DNA from: Polyodon spathula
Taxonomy: Eukaryota > Chordata > Actinopteri > Acipenseriformes > Polyodontidae
NCBI RefSeq assembly: GCF_017654505.1
Contig: NC_054535.1
Coordinates: 87,609,785 to 87,673,784, forward strand
Length of the DNA: 64,000 bases
Reading direction: 5' to 3'
Below are positions 28,088 to 40,943 of the stretch, piece after piece (positions within the stretch are counted from its first letter, which is position 1; every line of letters begins with the position of its first letter). The position numbers were made by a program, and so were the translations under genes. The notes beneath the pieces are model-generated. The model saw only the letters and a program-made list of their open reading frames with translations. It ran no database searches and was not told the DNA's origin.

Positions 28088-30921
28088 TTTTTTACTGACC
28101 TCGGACACTGCTCAAAAATATGCTAGGGACTTTAACATGAGAAATATCAGTGCAGAAACCTGTTATTATAAAGTTTAATGACTGGACACTAAATGGTGTG
28201 GCAACTTTTTGCAAAACATGGTCAGGAAACTCTGTCATTTTTAACATTGTATGCCATTTTTAATATGATTCTGACAATGGTTTATCTGTTTTTATTCTAG
28301 TATTTAAAACTACCGCTAGAACCCCAACCACAATATACCATCCACATATGCTTTAGTTACAGCAAGTATAATATGCACATCATTTCAAATATAGTATAAG
28401 CAACCCTGTTTTAATGTTCTAACTAATCTGTGACTTTTGGACAGTTGTCAGTCTGGTACAGCATACTAAGTTTAATTCATATAAAATTATAAGATTTTGG
28501 CATTGCAGTAACATTTTGTAGACAACTGGCTTTCAGGTAGTCTCAGCACTTAACACAAGAAAAACTGATTTATGACATGTTGACATGCGAGACAAAACAG
28601 TCCTCACCAGAAGCGTGATAATTTTAATTTGTACAAACCCTATTGCAAATATATAACATGTGGAAAAACACATCTGACACACTGAAGAATGAGAGGAAGC
28701 AATATCAGAAACAAATGCCAGTTTCAACAAAGGTATCACAGTTCTCATAAAGAAAAACACAGTTCTTTGTTGAATTCTGAGATGAAATGCCTTGAGGTCT
28801 CATTCTTTGCCTGTTAAACAGACCTTTGGCTGAACCATTAGTGAGCAGCCCACAGCCCACAGGCCAGGCAGGCTGTCTGTATGAAGGTGTAGGTGCTAGG
28901 GATGTGTGGTTCACAGTCTGCTCCTTGTCCTCTTTTGTGTGGAGTGTTTGTTTAATTTCAATCTGAGGAGGGAGGCTCTTACGCTTTTGTTTATTGTTTG
29001 TGTTATGAGTAAATGTGATTAATCCTAGAAGAGGGGGAGAAGGATTTAGTCCTGAATGTTTCGGCAAAGCCACTGAAGCATTTGTTTGCAGTTTTTTGTC
29101 AATCGATTCTAACTTTTTTTTTTGTTGTTGTTGCTTTTTTCTCAGTGATAAATATAAAAGCCCAATTTCACTGGTGAATGAGAGACGTTTATTTTAAATA
29201 CCCTAGGCATGTGACGAAAACTTATATGGGTTTATTTTCCAAATGCCTTATGAACAAGGAACTTAACTATAGAAAATGTAGTTCGATTAAAATAAATCCA
29301 CTTAGATCAGTATTACAGTATGTGAAGTCACAGTACAGTGAATTACAAGAATGCCAGAAAAATATTTGGGTATTAATCATCTAAACTGCTTCTGCAGCAA
29401 CAACTGGTTTTAAGACTATTATTCATCTAAAACAGGTAATGTTAAAACTAAAAAAAAAAAAAAAAAAAAAACACATTACTGTATAAATACCTATGGCTAA
29501 CAAAATATTGCCCACTAATATTTGCTATTTATTTGTATGCACTGGGTTTGATGTACAACATATAAGATAATGAATATTCGAGATAATTTAAACTGTAGTT
29601 GCTATGAGATGGTCCATGTGCATGTGTTAAACATACATTACATGGTATAAAACCCAGGCAGTACGAGCTAGAAAAATAATGTTTCCTAGCCATTCTCTTC
29701 TTGAGTTTCAGTATGAATACCTCTTTTTATTGTACGGTATTGAGATATTCTGAGATAGCTTAAAGGTCAGATAAGACTTTTTTTAAAGCTGTGTCACTTG
29801 TCAGTCTGTAGTGTACACCACTGGAAGAGTCTATTGCTTTCGCCAGTCCACCTGTGGTCTTTTACAGCATTTTCTTCACAAGAAAAAAATTGCTGGAACC
29901 CACAATAGGAACAAAGGGAAAGACAAGAGCCAGAAGTACTGCTGGTATGTCACAAATCTGGGACACGATTTAATAAAGCAGAAACAATAATTAAAATGTC
30001 ACACAAGTCTGTTGAAAAGGTGTTTTGTGGCCAGATGGGTCGGCCTACAGACATGATAGCAGTAACCTTTAGAAAGCAAGACAAGAACAGCATAGGAAGG
30101 CTTATTAGAGAGAAGAACTATTAATTTGCCTCTCCCTGTATAGTGAATAGGAAAACAACTAGACTCCTATTCAGTCTCATGACGAACAGAAAACAATTAT
30201 GCATGCTGGATAGATCCACTATAAAACACAGACATAGTATTCAGTTAGACAGACAGACTGCATCACTTACATATAGGAACATTTTCTAACCATCATATAA
30301 TTGTCTATAGAAATCCCTGTATACTAAAACGTGGAAAGCTCCTCATCTGTATAAGTAGATCAAGATATGCTCATGAATTTACTGCCTCTGATAAAACTAG
30401 ACCTCTGTCAACGAACACAGAAAATGGGTGTTGGCTTCCCTATTTTCCTGCCAATCAACCAAAATGCACCAAAACATAACCTCGTCTGTGTTTCTGAAAC
30501 ACTTGGATTGCATGAGCATGTTTTGCCGAGTATGCCTGGAACCACTGTATATTAAAAACAAACGATTTCTAGTAGCCAGACAAAGCAGGGCAGTTTTATG
30601 GATAATGCCGACGGAGGCACTTTTCATAATTTAGAAAACGTAGGGCTTCTAATGGTGGCTAATTAATGTGGACATATATCACAGGGTACCCTACATTACA
30701 TTGCTACCCCCCCTTAAAACATTGTCTCTGTGAAGCAGTGGTATTACTGCAAGTCAGGATCGGCAAACGAGAACTGGGGAATACCGAAGACAAAACAGAT
30801 TAAGAAAAAAAAATGTAGTTAACTGAGGCAATTAAGATTGATAAATCTTTACAAAACAAGAAAGGTGATTCGCTCATGTTAACAACTGTATTTTTTTTTT
30901 TTTTTGTATATATACAATCCC
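28088..30921. other. Intron sequence, no gene seen
   Basis: AT-rich; an A run at 29450-29471. The 122-codon minus-strand frame at 28705-29073 and three overlapping frames near 30367-30634 show no domain. Nothing supported. Confidence 0.55.
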
Positions 30922-30925
30922 TTAA

Positions 30926-31738
30926 TGATAGAACCGCCACTGCAGTAATTTTGACGGTTTTCACTTTTAAAATTTAAATTACTCTGCGTGTGTGAAAGAT
31001 ACATGGTTGTCCGTTCTTGACTTTCTCTAAATCCATGCATTAAATCCCCTGGTGGCATTAGAAAGGCAGGATCACAAAAATAAAAATGTTATAATCCCCT
31101 CTACCTAGAACTGCCAGAGCAGTCATTTTGACTGCCTTTTACAATACATCTTTTTATTTTGAATATAACCTACAGTATTCTATTAAATTTTTATATGCAA
31201 GCCTGTTGTTATCTCTACTGGACCTGACAGCCAACAATTATTTTGTTTTGTACAAGGAATGCACCAGGGAAAATATCAGTAGGACAGATTTCATCTTGAA
31301 GCGAGCCACATTGCTTCAGCAGAAACATTTTGATCAGAAAACTGCAAAGCAGCTCAACCTGGATTCTGTGCTGCACCGAGTGACACATGCAAGAGAAAAC
31401 ATGTTACTTTCATTTTAAAGTAAAAGCTACTTTCGTGTTTACAGTGTTGTATGTACACATACCTGTTTACACACTAGTTTCTTTTGAAACGTCTATTTTA
31501 TTATAGTTTTTCATTTTTTCAAGTAGTGCTTTATATATGGTAAGTTAGAAATAAACCCTTTTATGTTTAATTGTTTATTTAAACACAGCATTTCGGCTGT
31601 GCAGATGTTTGATGTTAAGTGCTTGAATAAAACTTTTGAGTTGTATGCGATAGTTGTCTTTCATGTTAATATTGATGTTGTTTAAAATGTAACCGTCATT
31701 ATGACTGACGACAGCGGTTTTAAATGGTGGTTCTAGTG
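30926..31738 (+). mobile_element. piggyBac-type DNA transposon remnant with TTAA target duplication
   Basis: The element is flanked by TTAA at 30922-30925 and 31739-31742, the diagnostic piggyBac target duplication. The ends are imperfect inverted repeats: left TGATAGAACCGCCACTGCAG, right (reverse complement) CACTAGAACCACCATTTAAA. Both are followed inside by a TGACGGTT block. Inside is a piece of piggyBac transposase. At about 813 bases against more than 2 kb for an autonomous element, it is an internally deleted copy. A second left-end-like sequence (TAGAACTGCCAGAGCAGTCA, 31106-31125) lies about 180 bases inside. Confidence 0.8.
31200..31418 (+). pseudogene. piggyBac transposase C-terminal fragment
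   Basis: The frame holds LLSLLDLTANNYFVLYKEC followed by ENISRTDFILKRATLLQQKH, matching the end of the DDE domain of PGBD-type transposases (the family pattern D-L-x-x-x-N-x-x-V-L-Y-K-E-C and then I-S-R-x-x-F-x-x-x-L). The three catalytic aspartates lie upstream of this segment in intact proteins and are absent. The open frame extends upstream to 31128, but that part is not transposase-like. There is no function; it is a coding relic antisense to efna5. Confidence 0.75.
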
Positions 31739-32483
31739 TTAAGTATATGGTACTACTGTACTTTACATTTAGATTTAAAAAACAGAGATACTTCTGTTAT
31801 CTCAGGCACTTCCTAGGTATGTTGTAATTTTACTAGAATATAAATGTAGCTATTTTAAAGTAAAACAACTATCCTTCTGTATAATATGTTGTTCAGTAAA
31901 TGAGCCCAGAAAATCAGCAAAAATGTCATCAGCAGGGCCTGACAACTCAATATCTTGATAGTATATCTGCCCTGACCCTTTCATTTGTATGTATTAGATA
32001 AAGTTGTTGACAAAAGTCCCAGTACTTGATTTGCACTTGAACTGCAGCAGAACAACCCCTGACATCAAGTGCAATGTCTATCTTGAATGTTAACAGTTTT
32101 GGGGTTATCTTTCCTTTCCCTGTACAGAGACGGTGCATCAGATTTCAACCCCCCAATCATTTTTTTATACCAAAGTGTGCTCCTAGCTTCCTGTCTCTGA
32201 CACCTCAACATTGATGCCCTGGTGACAGCTGTCAGAATCTGCTCGATTCTTCATTAACTGTTTGGTTTGGATCAAATGAATGCAGGGAGGAAATGGCAAA
32301 CAGCTCCACTGGGAAGAGAGGCCATGTGGGATACATTAGGAACTGCTGTTTAAAATGAAATGTTTAAGGTCTGATGAAAGCCCTAATGCCAACAAAGGGA
32401 CCAGTTGTGTCCTATTGGTTTTTTATTTTCTTTAACATAAATGGAATCCAATCTTAATTCAGCTATATGGGGAGAGATTGTTA

Positions 32484-32486
<3 letters not shown>

Positions 32487-32564
<78 letters not shown>
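32487..32564. repeat. (AT)n microsatellite, about 78 bases
   Basis: Uninterrupted alternating AT in intron 1. Confidence 0.97.
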
Positions 32565-32567
<3 letters not shown>

Positions 32568-32761
32568 ACCAAAGATTATGACTACTATCGTCTCACTTCT
32601 AAAACAGTGTAGCAGAGTTAGAAATGTTTGAAAATATAAATAATATAGCAATCCAATAGACAAATGCAGGCTGTTCTTTGTTTAGTTTTTTCAGTTAATT
32701 TAGAAGTATATTTTATCCCCTTATCTACTGCAGAGTCCTCAGACAAACTCACCAGCTACGG

Positions 32762-32766
<5 letters not shown>

Positions 32767-32819
<53 letters not shown>
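32767..32819. repeat. (TC)n microsatellite, about 53 bases
   Basis: Uninterrupted polypyrimidine TC tract on the plus strand, GA in efna5 sense. A mirror-symmetric tract that could form triplex DNA. Frames with Ser-Leu or Arg-Glu repeats here are artefacts. Confidence 0.97.
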
Positions 32820-32822
<3 letters not shown>

Positions 32823-35008
32823 AAATATGGTAGCGGCTTAAGACTTAAAGGCAAACCGTTAAAATGGAAAATAAACACAGAAAAATTCAAGCCATACTTC
32901 TGAAAGTATGAAAACAATGCACCGTAATCGGAAAAAGATCGAATGCTTATGCTGGCCTTGGCTTCAGGATGCAATGAATCAACACGTACCTGAAAGGCAG
33001 ACACAGGCATTGAAATTTGCAAAGGATTTAAAACATTTGGTGTGACCCAACACAGACAAGCACTCATTACTCTCACACAATAATTTGTTTTGTAAATGCA
33101 TTTAAATCTAAATGCATGTTATTAAATGACACCCATCCTTTTGTTCATATTACATGTTCTGGCTTTTAAAGTGTGTATAAAACATACATAATTACAGGAA
33201 AGCATGTCAGGGACAAATAGAAAATTCATAAATTACAGGCCCTCTTAAGAGACAACCTGTGTTGTATATATATCACATCATGTTACCCCCCCCCCCCTGT
33301 TTCAATCATTTATCCATTGATGCCTGAACTCCACAGGATAATTCCACATGGTACTCATTGATGTGATACAGTATCTATGCAGGTCACTAAAGGGTGGAGT
33401 AATATCAAAAGATGAGACGACATGGATGAATACCACGCTGTGAAGTCTGCCAGTTTCATCTCAGTGCAAATCTGAAAACCTTCATTCAGAGTCAGCAAGT
33501 ATAGCAGACTGGTGAACCTGTAAACAAGGAAACATCAGGGTGTCCTCCTACTTTGGTCACGTGCCACAAAACATCAAATAAGAGTTGAAGAGCTTTTAAA
33601 ACTCCAGTCCCCGAATGTCTAAAACTGCATTTTTAAAAACGTGTCTTTGTCCACTTAACCCAAGTGCAGTTTGTACAGTATAATTGGTTTTGGAAGGGGT
33701 TCCTAGCTGGCAGCCACACCAGAATATGCTTTTATCACAATGCAGATGCATTATTGATTTCCCACTAAGGAGCAGGTAATGGTTCAACAAATAAAAAGAG
33801 AAAAGAAAAATCAATTCTCTCTGCTTAATGGTGTTCACCGCTCTCCAAGAACACCAGCACTGCTCTTTAGTTTCCAGCCCGATGTATGGATGGTCACTTG
33901 AGTCTAGTGCTGTTATTATTACTTTTTCTTGTTTTGCAGTCATATCAACCTTTCCTTTGTCTGTGACAACCTTCTTCTCAGCTACTACTAACAGCCAACA
34001 TTATTAACATCAGCAACATGACTAAAACTGAGAGGAAGGAAATGAGACCAAAAGAAAGCCAGGGCACAACAAGTGGCTGCATAACTGGAGTGCATTGGAC
34101 TGAATCGCTACCATAACTTTCAGGCTCATTTTGAAGTAGAAACACATTGATGTTTTTCTTTCTTTTTTTTTTTAAATAGCAAATCCTTCAAAATCAATAT
34201 ACTTACTGCCAAGCAAAATGTGAGATTTATATAACTTCTTAAAATTATCATCACCCTAAAACCAAAAATGAAAAATAAAACCTCTCCCAGTATCTCCTAT
34301 GTAAAAATAAGTTGTTTCATTCTACAGATCTCATTATAGTTCTTTATCCAAGTAGACTTCAATTTGAAATAAAATACAACTTTTAAAGGAGTTTGAATAT
34401 GTGTAAAACAGGGTAAATGAGTTAACAACAATTGTCATTAATATTAGGATTGGTGCAAAATGCACAAATCATGATTTCTTGGCAATATTTAGCCAGAAAC
34501 ATAAAAGAAAACATATTTTGCTTCAATAATTTTACACTACGATGTAGCAGATTAATATTAATAATGCTTTTCTTCTTTCGACAAAGGCATTGCTTAAAAT
34601 CGAATCTGGTAGATATTTCATGGCGTGCTTCCTTTTCCTCTGTGTATTGCATGTCAGAAAGCACCAGAAGAGCTCTGCAGAGACACATGTGATGATGCAA
34701 CGCTTGGTTACAAGACACGGGCACTTATCTATCTGCCCCCTCCGAATGCTTTACTGTCTCAAATAATTTTGCATACTCATACAAGCATGAAAGTGGGGCA
34801 GTGACAGACACGAAATCTGGCACGAAACACTGAAGACCACGCTTAACTCTTTCCATGCCTTAACGTAGATTTTTTTTAATTCTGACACCAAAGTGTAGAT
34901 CTTCATTGCCACCCTCACATTTGTTTACACTTTTTGTTTCATTTTTTTTTTTTTTACATTTTAGTCTTCCTTTGCAAATTATAATACTGGGCATATTATT
35001 TAGCTTCT

Positions 35009-35014
<6 letters not shown>

Positions 35015-35038
<24 letters not shown>
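35015..35038. repeat. (TA)n microsatellite, short
   Basis: About 12 TA units after a short GTGTG lead. Confidence 0.95.
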
Positions 35039-35039
<1 letters not shown>

Positions 35040-35209
35040 CAACAGCCATGTACGAGAAAAGACACAGTTCCTCTTCTGAACCACCAGTGAAATTTTAAAA
35101 ATATTTTTTTTTTTTTTTTTTTTATAAAAACTAAAATCACCACTTTTAAATGTAGGAAAATAAATTAAAACAAATAATTTCCTTTTCCATATAGATTATA
35201 GTAACGGAT

Positions 35210-35460
35210 ACGTCTTGTTAATGCCCAACTACTTCATTCTTGAGAACTTCTAGCAGAAATAACAGGCTTAGAAATAACTAGAAATGACAAGACAATCACT
35301 CCGCAGAGATGTTAAACAGTGCTACAATTGGATGCAAGACATAAAACATCTCTGTGAGAAAGCTTGTGCAGATTATCCAGATTGAATCTTGTCATTCAAA
35401 TGACATGTATCATGGTTACAGCATCCCATAATTCTCGCTAAAGGCCAAACTTAAAGGACA
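35210..35460. promoter_or_regulatory. Candidate conserved non-coding element E
   Basis: Repeat-free block between A/T homopolymers, with GACAAGACAATCACT, GCAGATTATCCAGATTGAAT (a GATA-like TTATC) and TCATTCAAATGACATG. No coding potential. Weak candidate. Confidence 0.22.
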
Positions 35461-36159
35461 CTATTTTTCAAAACAAACTGAAATGTATTCAAAAAGTATT
35501 CAAGATTATCATAACACTTGAATGAATGGACACGTAAAACAGGACAATGAAAGTGACATGGACAAATGTCTTTTTTGAATTCCAAAGGCTAGTTTATCTG
35601 AGGGTCTGATCCACTGCCCCTGTCTGTAGTCGCTCTGGGATAAAAACAACTTATTATACTGTGCACAAAATATCTTCTTTACTCACAGCAATACATTCGA
35701 AGGGGCTGGTGAGCGATAAAAAAAAAAAGCAATAGTAATAGCCTCTAGTGTGTAACCCAATTATTAAAATACAAATTCAATATTTCTGTAAAAAAAAAAA
35801 AAAAAGTCTGTACCCAGAACAATATATGTTGAAAATTCAGTGCACTGCACCAAACCCCATCCATTGAGAAGTAAACAATACTGTTTGAAATCCACATTCT
35901 TACAATTTTAATTTCACATATTTAAGAAATAATATGAAGAAAACAAAGTTAATTAACATAAATCCATAACTTGCTAACGGGTCAGTTGTGATTTTTTTAA
36001 TAAATAAAAAAAGTATTATTTGTTCGCATTAACCCAAAGAGTAATGTCTTGTTTTAGTTTATTATGTTAATAAATATTGAACTTATTTCAAGGTTTTAGC
36101 ATCCAAGCGATTAAAGATAACAGGGTTTTTTTTTTTTTTTTTCTACTCATTTTAATGGG

Positions 36160-36365
36160 CACTGATGGATCCTGCTCGGGACTACAGGATACAAATTCAT
36201 TTCATGTGTCCTAATGTGAAGGTCAAATTACACTTGGTCACTTTCACAAGCCTGCAGTAAAGTCGAATTATGGAAATGTCTTAATGACAGACTGGAAGTG
36301 TGAAGGACCTTCCTGTTTTACATCTGGTAAAATAAATCATGTGGAGTACACTGCAGCAAGTTCTT
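36160..36365. promoter_or_regulatory. Candidate conserved non-coding element F
   Basis: Repeat-free block with AAGGTCAAATTACACTTGGT (nuclear receptor half-site) and AAATCATGTGGAG. No coding potential. Weak candidate. Confidence 0.22.
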
Positions 36366-36856
36366 TCTTTCTGCTTTTTGTACTAATCGTTAATTCTAAT
36401 TTATAACTGGAGGACATTTGTAAATTTAACAACCCATCAAGCCATTGAAGAGCTCAGCCATACTTTCAGTGACATAAAATATAACTTTTCATACAGCATC
36501 TGATGAATGAACCGATGAGTGGCTCTCAATCTACACAAGTACTGGTATGCAGTAGCTTATAAATTCTTCAGCAGTTTTTTGAACAGAGAAAAATCCAATT
36601 TCGGCAAATAAAAAACGTGCATCTATAAATTACAAGACTGGAACGTAATTGCTATTGTCAACTTCCATTTGCCTTTTAAATTAAAGATAAGACTCACTTA
36701 ATTGCAAACTTGAATGGGATAACAATTCTTACCATACTAAAACATTTGTTTTTGTTATGCTTACCAATCAAAGCCTTTAATTACTAAATATAGAAAAAAA
36801 GGAACTTATCTAAATACAAAAATAAAATTCTAAATGGAATAAGATTCTAAAATGAC

Positions 36857-36934
36857 TATATATATATATATATTATATATATACACACAACACCACCACA
36901 CACACACCCACCACGTGTGTGTGTGTGTATATAT

Positions 36935-37001
<67 letters not shown>

Positions 37002-37013
37002 CACACACACACA
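36857..37013. repeat. Compound microsatellite (TA / CA / GT / GATA / CA)
   Basis: TA alternation, then imperfect CA with CCACCA interruptions, then (GT)n, TA, about 16 GATA units (36936-37000) and a terminal (AC)n. The CA and GT tracts are inverted relative to one another and can pair. The minus-strand frame of repeated Ser-Ile-Tyr-Leu is an artefact. Confidence 0.97.
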
Positions 37014-37639
37014 GTGCAAAATAAAACATTACCATTATTTCTTTTAAAACACAGTTATTGGATTAATTCAGAAACTATTGTAGATTCTTCACTGGAAATC
37101 AGCCTGTACATTATGTGTTGCATTTCATCTGTTCATATGTAGTGATACACCCCTTTAATGTTGTGTTAACAATAAGTGTACTTATAATTGCAATTCACAA
37201 TCTAATTTGCCAATAGTTGTAACTCTGAATGCAGATTGACTAAGGATAGGATTGATTTTCTTGTTGTCTTAATATAAATTACAGCCCTAAATATATCAAT
37301 GAGTTTCTGTCCTTTGTTATTCATGTTTTCTGCATTATTTAAGGTATGCTTTCCACTCCAGTTCAAGCAAGGTTTGACTGCTACTCTGTTTTAAAAAATA
37401 AATTGGAATTTATCAGTGCACTGTACTCCGGTAAGCACATTTCTCAACCACACACCCAAAATCGACAGCATAAATTTAAGAATAATAAAAAAAAAAATTC
37501 ATTATGGAATGTTTTTTTTATGCCACCATCGCTGCCTCCATTCACCACTGGCGTGCGGAGAGCAAGCTTGGAGATCACGAAAAGATTTGAGGCTTGAATA
37601 AGTTGGAACAGTCAAGATAGAATGCTGCATACAGATACA

Positions 37640-38435
37640 AAACATATATTCCAATTGTTGCGTTTATACTGATTATTTATTTGTGATTCAGAACAAACAA
37701 TTTGTTTGCTTTTAAACCAATTAAACTGATACAAAGAAATGACAATTCTATGTCCATTCATTTTAATTCCGTACACAGTCTTGTTACACAAGTGCTAAAA
37801 TATACACTGCCTTTTTTCTTTATATATTTACAAGAGACCTTGCTTAATATAATTTTAGGAGTGTCAGCACTGTACTTGCATCTGCCGATGAAAATAAAAG
37901 AAATATGGCAAAAAACAAAACAGTATTTCCGTTCAACAGAGACAGTCAGTAGCTTAAACAGACTTTTCTGCAGGATGTTGAAAAGAATTGTGGGATTGAG
38001 TCATACTAGTTAAGGTATATTTCAAGGTTTTAAAACTAAGAGCATGCAGGAAGCATATTTAAATTACGCAGAACTACGCAGAAACATGGAGCACTTAGCT
38101 TAAATGTGTTAAAGCTATTGACTGTCTCTGTTGAACCAAATGCTGTTTTGTTTTCAGCCGTATTTTTATTTTCATTGGCAGACGCACTCTGGATGCAAGT
38201 ACAGTGCTGACACTCCTAAAATTATATTAAGCAAGGTCTCTTGTAAATATATAAACAAAAAAGGCAGTGTATATTTTAGCACTTGTATAACATTACTGTG
38301 TACGGAATTAAAATGAATGGACATAGAATTGTCATTTTTTATAACCATTTAATTGGTTTAAAAGCAAACAAATTGGTCGTTTTAAATCACAAATAAATAA
38401 TTGGAATAAATGCAACAGTTGGAATATACGTTTTG
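37640..38435. repeat. Long inverted repeat (foldback), arms about 320 bases
   Basis: The left arm (37640-37955) and the right arm (38111-38435) are reverse complements with scattered mismatches and small indels. Matching anchors: CATTTTAATTCCGTACACAG at 37758 with CTGTGTACGGAATTAAAATG at 38297; CAAGAGACCTTGCTTAATAT with its complement near 38222; and GTTCAACAGAGACAGTCAGT with a near complement at 38114. The central spacer is about 155 bases. No target duplication or transposon terminus is obvious at the outer ends. It could be a foldback transposon or a local inverted duplication. Transcribed within efna5 pre-mRNA it would make a hairpin with a stem of roughly 300 bp. Confidence 0.88.
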
Positions 38436-40584
38436 AAAACGTCATAATTTCACCTGCAAAGCATTGTGGTTAATGCAGTAAAATGCAGAAATACGTTATG
38501 CAGGTAATGTTTCAGAGCCTAGTGAAAACGTTTCCATGATAAGGTTTTTGCTGTGAGATCAGGTTCCAACCAATGGCTGACACCTACTGCCTCATTAAAA
38601 ATCGGACTGATAAATACTGATAACGTCCATTCAATGGTTGATAACATACCAATCGGGTGCGAAAACAGCAAATGTGTATGTGTCGGGATTGCAGGGTTTC
38701 ATGTGGCTCATATTTTGTTAATGCAAAGTAGAGCACCAACAAAGAAACAGATTCAATTTGTTAAAACTATATACTTTTAATATGAAATGTAAAAGCAAAA
38801 GGTATATTGTTACCTTACGTTATATCGGTTACAGCAGTATGAAAGATTGGTAAGATTTCTGTTGAAATATTTTTTCTTAAAAACCTTTGGAGCTTGTTTG
38901 TATGATATTCAGTGCTTGAGTCTCTAACTACATACAAAGCCCTTTTAATTAAAGGGCAATTTAAAAAAAGTGCTTTTCAGGCACATTACGGGTAATGCTT
39001 CTAAGATTTATAAATCTTTATAACTGGCCTGTGAAGCAGCAACAGGACGTTTAATTTAAATCAGACGTTTCATTTAAAAAAAAAACACGTATGAGGTGGA
39101 TAATTCTTGGACAGTCTTTTTGTATGTATTTTAAGTTACCCCTTACTGAAATGTAAAATCAATCAAGGCGCATGCAAATATTACCTTGATCTTTTAGAAA
39201 AATCATCCAACATTTCAGGCGTTATCTCCAAATCCTTTCATTCACACGTGAGAAACAGCAAAGCCCAATATCATTTTAAACTGACTTTTTTTTTTACAGC
39301 CTGTTACCGAGTTTAACATTATTATCTTCTGAAGATTTACGTTAAGTGGATTCTGTGTTGCTTCACTTAAAATGATAAGGTTGGCTCCAAATACAAAGCA
39401 TTTTATATCTTTTATACACTTTTTATTGTAATGATAATATTTGTATGATCTCAAATTTGATGTGTTAATATAAAATATGTAAATGAAATGGGGTATTAAA
39501 AACAGAAGGATCAATGGAGATGAAATCTCAAAACTCTTAATTTGATGGTATAGGATGAAACATTTATTTTCAGCATGCTGAAATAATAAAAGTTATTAGC
39601 CACTTTATCACCACAAGAACCATCACGGAGGGAGCTATCAGCATACAGACAGATGCATAAACATTGCTGCTGCATTAGGTATCCAGGGTAAACTGTGTAA
39701 AATATAATAATTGAAATATGCAATGACTGTATTATAATGAATGCAATACTTTATGGAATGACACAATTACTGCGTTTTGTTTTCAATTTGAATGTTAGTT
39801 TAATATTTAACCCTTACATACACATTGTTGTTTGTTTCACAAAAGCAACCCGCTATGACAACTAGAATAACTGTCTAACAAATTCTTCATTTTGGATTGA
39901 GATTTATTGTAGGCATAAAGGGCTTGTTGTGAGTTTTCCTGTGACTTTTACATTTGAGACTATGTTGTTTTGTAAGAAAAAAAAAGTGTAAAAACTGCTG
40001 TCATCCCCGATTTCAAATTTATATCGCATGCAGATTGAAATACTCTTTTATTCAAAATCTTACCCCCGGTTCCCTCATTGTAGAAAACAAGTGTGGCTTT
40101 TCCATACTCAATTTCTTAGAATAAATAAATCCTGGAAGCTGGTCACTTCTGGGTATTAGGTGCTACATCCTATTGTGATGAGGACAAAGACTATGTGTAT
40201 GTGTATATGTACACACATATATATCTGTTTGCTTGCAATGAACATACTTAGCATTTAAACAGCAGGTTACTTTATCTGGAAAATGAGCTTCAGTGTAAAC
40301 CTGTCAACTATTTTGTACACTTGCCTGAACAGAATTTCAAACACACACTTTTAAAACAAATAAGCTATGCTAATTTATTCCTCTCCACTTCCCTATTTGT
40401 GCAACTATAAAAAATAACTAATCTTTATACCGTTCAATCGTATTAAAGTAATACATCTATTGATAATCCTGCTCGTAATTTGACCCACATGTTGCCCTTT
40501 AATGCTTGATTCGGCATTTGGTGACACTAAAAGGAAAATCTATTAAGAAATGATAATGCGTCTAAACCTATGCCACTGCCATGA
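38436..40584. other. Intron sequence, no gene seen
   Basis: AT-rich DNA between the foldback and the SINE. Short frames only. Confidence 0.6.
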
Positions 40585-40943
40585 CCAGGAGTTTCTAGGA
40601 GCAGCACACAATTGGCTGAGCGCTGCCCGGGTAGGAAGGGCTTAGGTCAGCAGGACAATCCATGTTTCACTGCGCAACAGTGACCCCTGTGGCTGATAGG
40701 GCTCCTGCAGGTCTGCAGTGGAGCCATTCAGATCTGTGTTGTCCTCCGGCACTACAGGTCTGGTGGCTTCGCTGTGCATCCGCAGTCCAAAAAATGACAG
40801 ACTGGCAGAAAAACATTTCAGAGGACGTGTGTTTCAGCCTCCATTTCCCAAGTTGCAGTGGTGAACGAGTATAAAAATAATAATTGGGCATTCCAAATTG
40901 AGGAGAAAGCTGTGGGTTTAAATTTTTTAAAATATATATATAC
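40585..40943 (+). mobile_element. SINE, non-teleost-fish type
   Basis: The body begins near CAGGAGTTTCTAGGAGCAGC and continues through CAATTGGCTGAGCGCTGCCC, a GC-richer middle part with TGACCCCTGTGG and GAGGACGTGTGTTTCAGCCT, and a 3' part with AATAATTGGGCATTCCAAAT, ending in A/T-rich sequence. From memory this organisation matches an abundant SINE of sturgeon, paddlefish and gar genomes. GC content jumps sharply relative to the intron on both sides. Plus orientation means it is antisense to efna5. No intact pol III A/B boxes or target duplication were identified. Several overlapping open frames here are shadows of the GC-rich SINE body. Confidence 0.7.

Larger units (their letters stand above)
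31743..35209. other. Intron sequence with microsatellites, no gene seen
   Basis: Contains the AT and TC tracts at 32487 and 32767, a C run at 33286-33297 and the TA tract at 35015. The 115-codon minus-strand frame at 33596 and the paired frames at 34422-34724 have no recognisable domain. Confidence 0.55.

Noticed and set aside
28705..29073. 122-codon minus-strand frame
   Set aside because: No recognisable domain and no clear splice signals; not supported as an efna5 exon since it does not resemble an ephrin.
29450..29471. A run as a retrotransposon poly(A) tail
   Set aside because: No SINE, LINE or processed gene body recognised upstream and no target duplication seen.
32664..33076. Frames with Ser-Leu or Arg-Glu repeats
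   Set aside because: Translation of the TC microsatellite plus flanks.
36830..37012. Minus-strand frame of Ser-Ile-Tyr-Leu repeats
   Set aside because: Translation of the GATA microsatellite.
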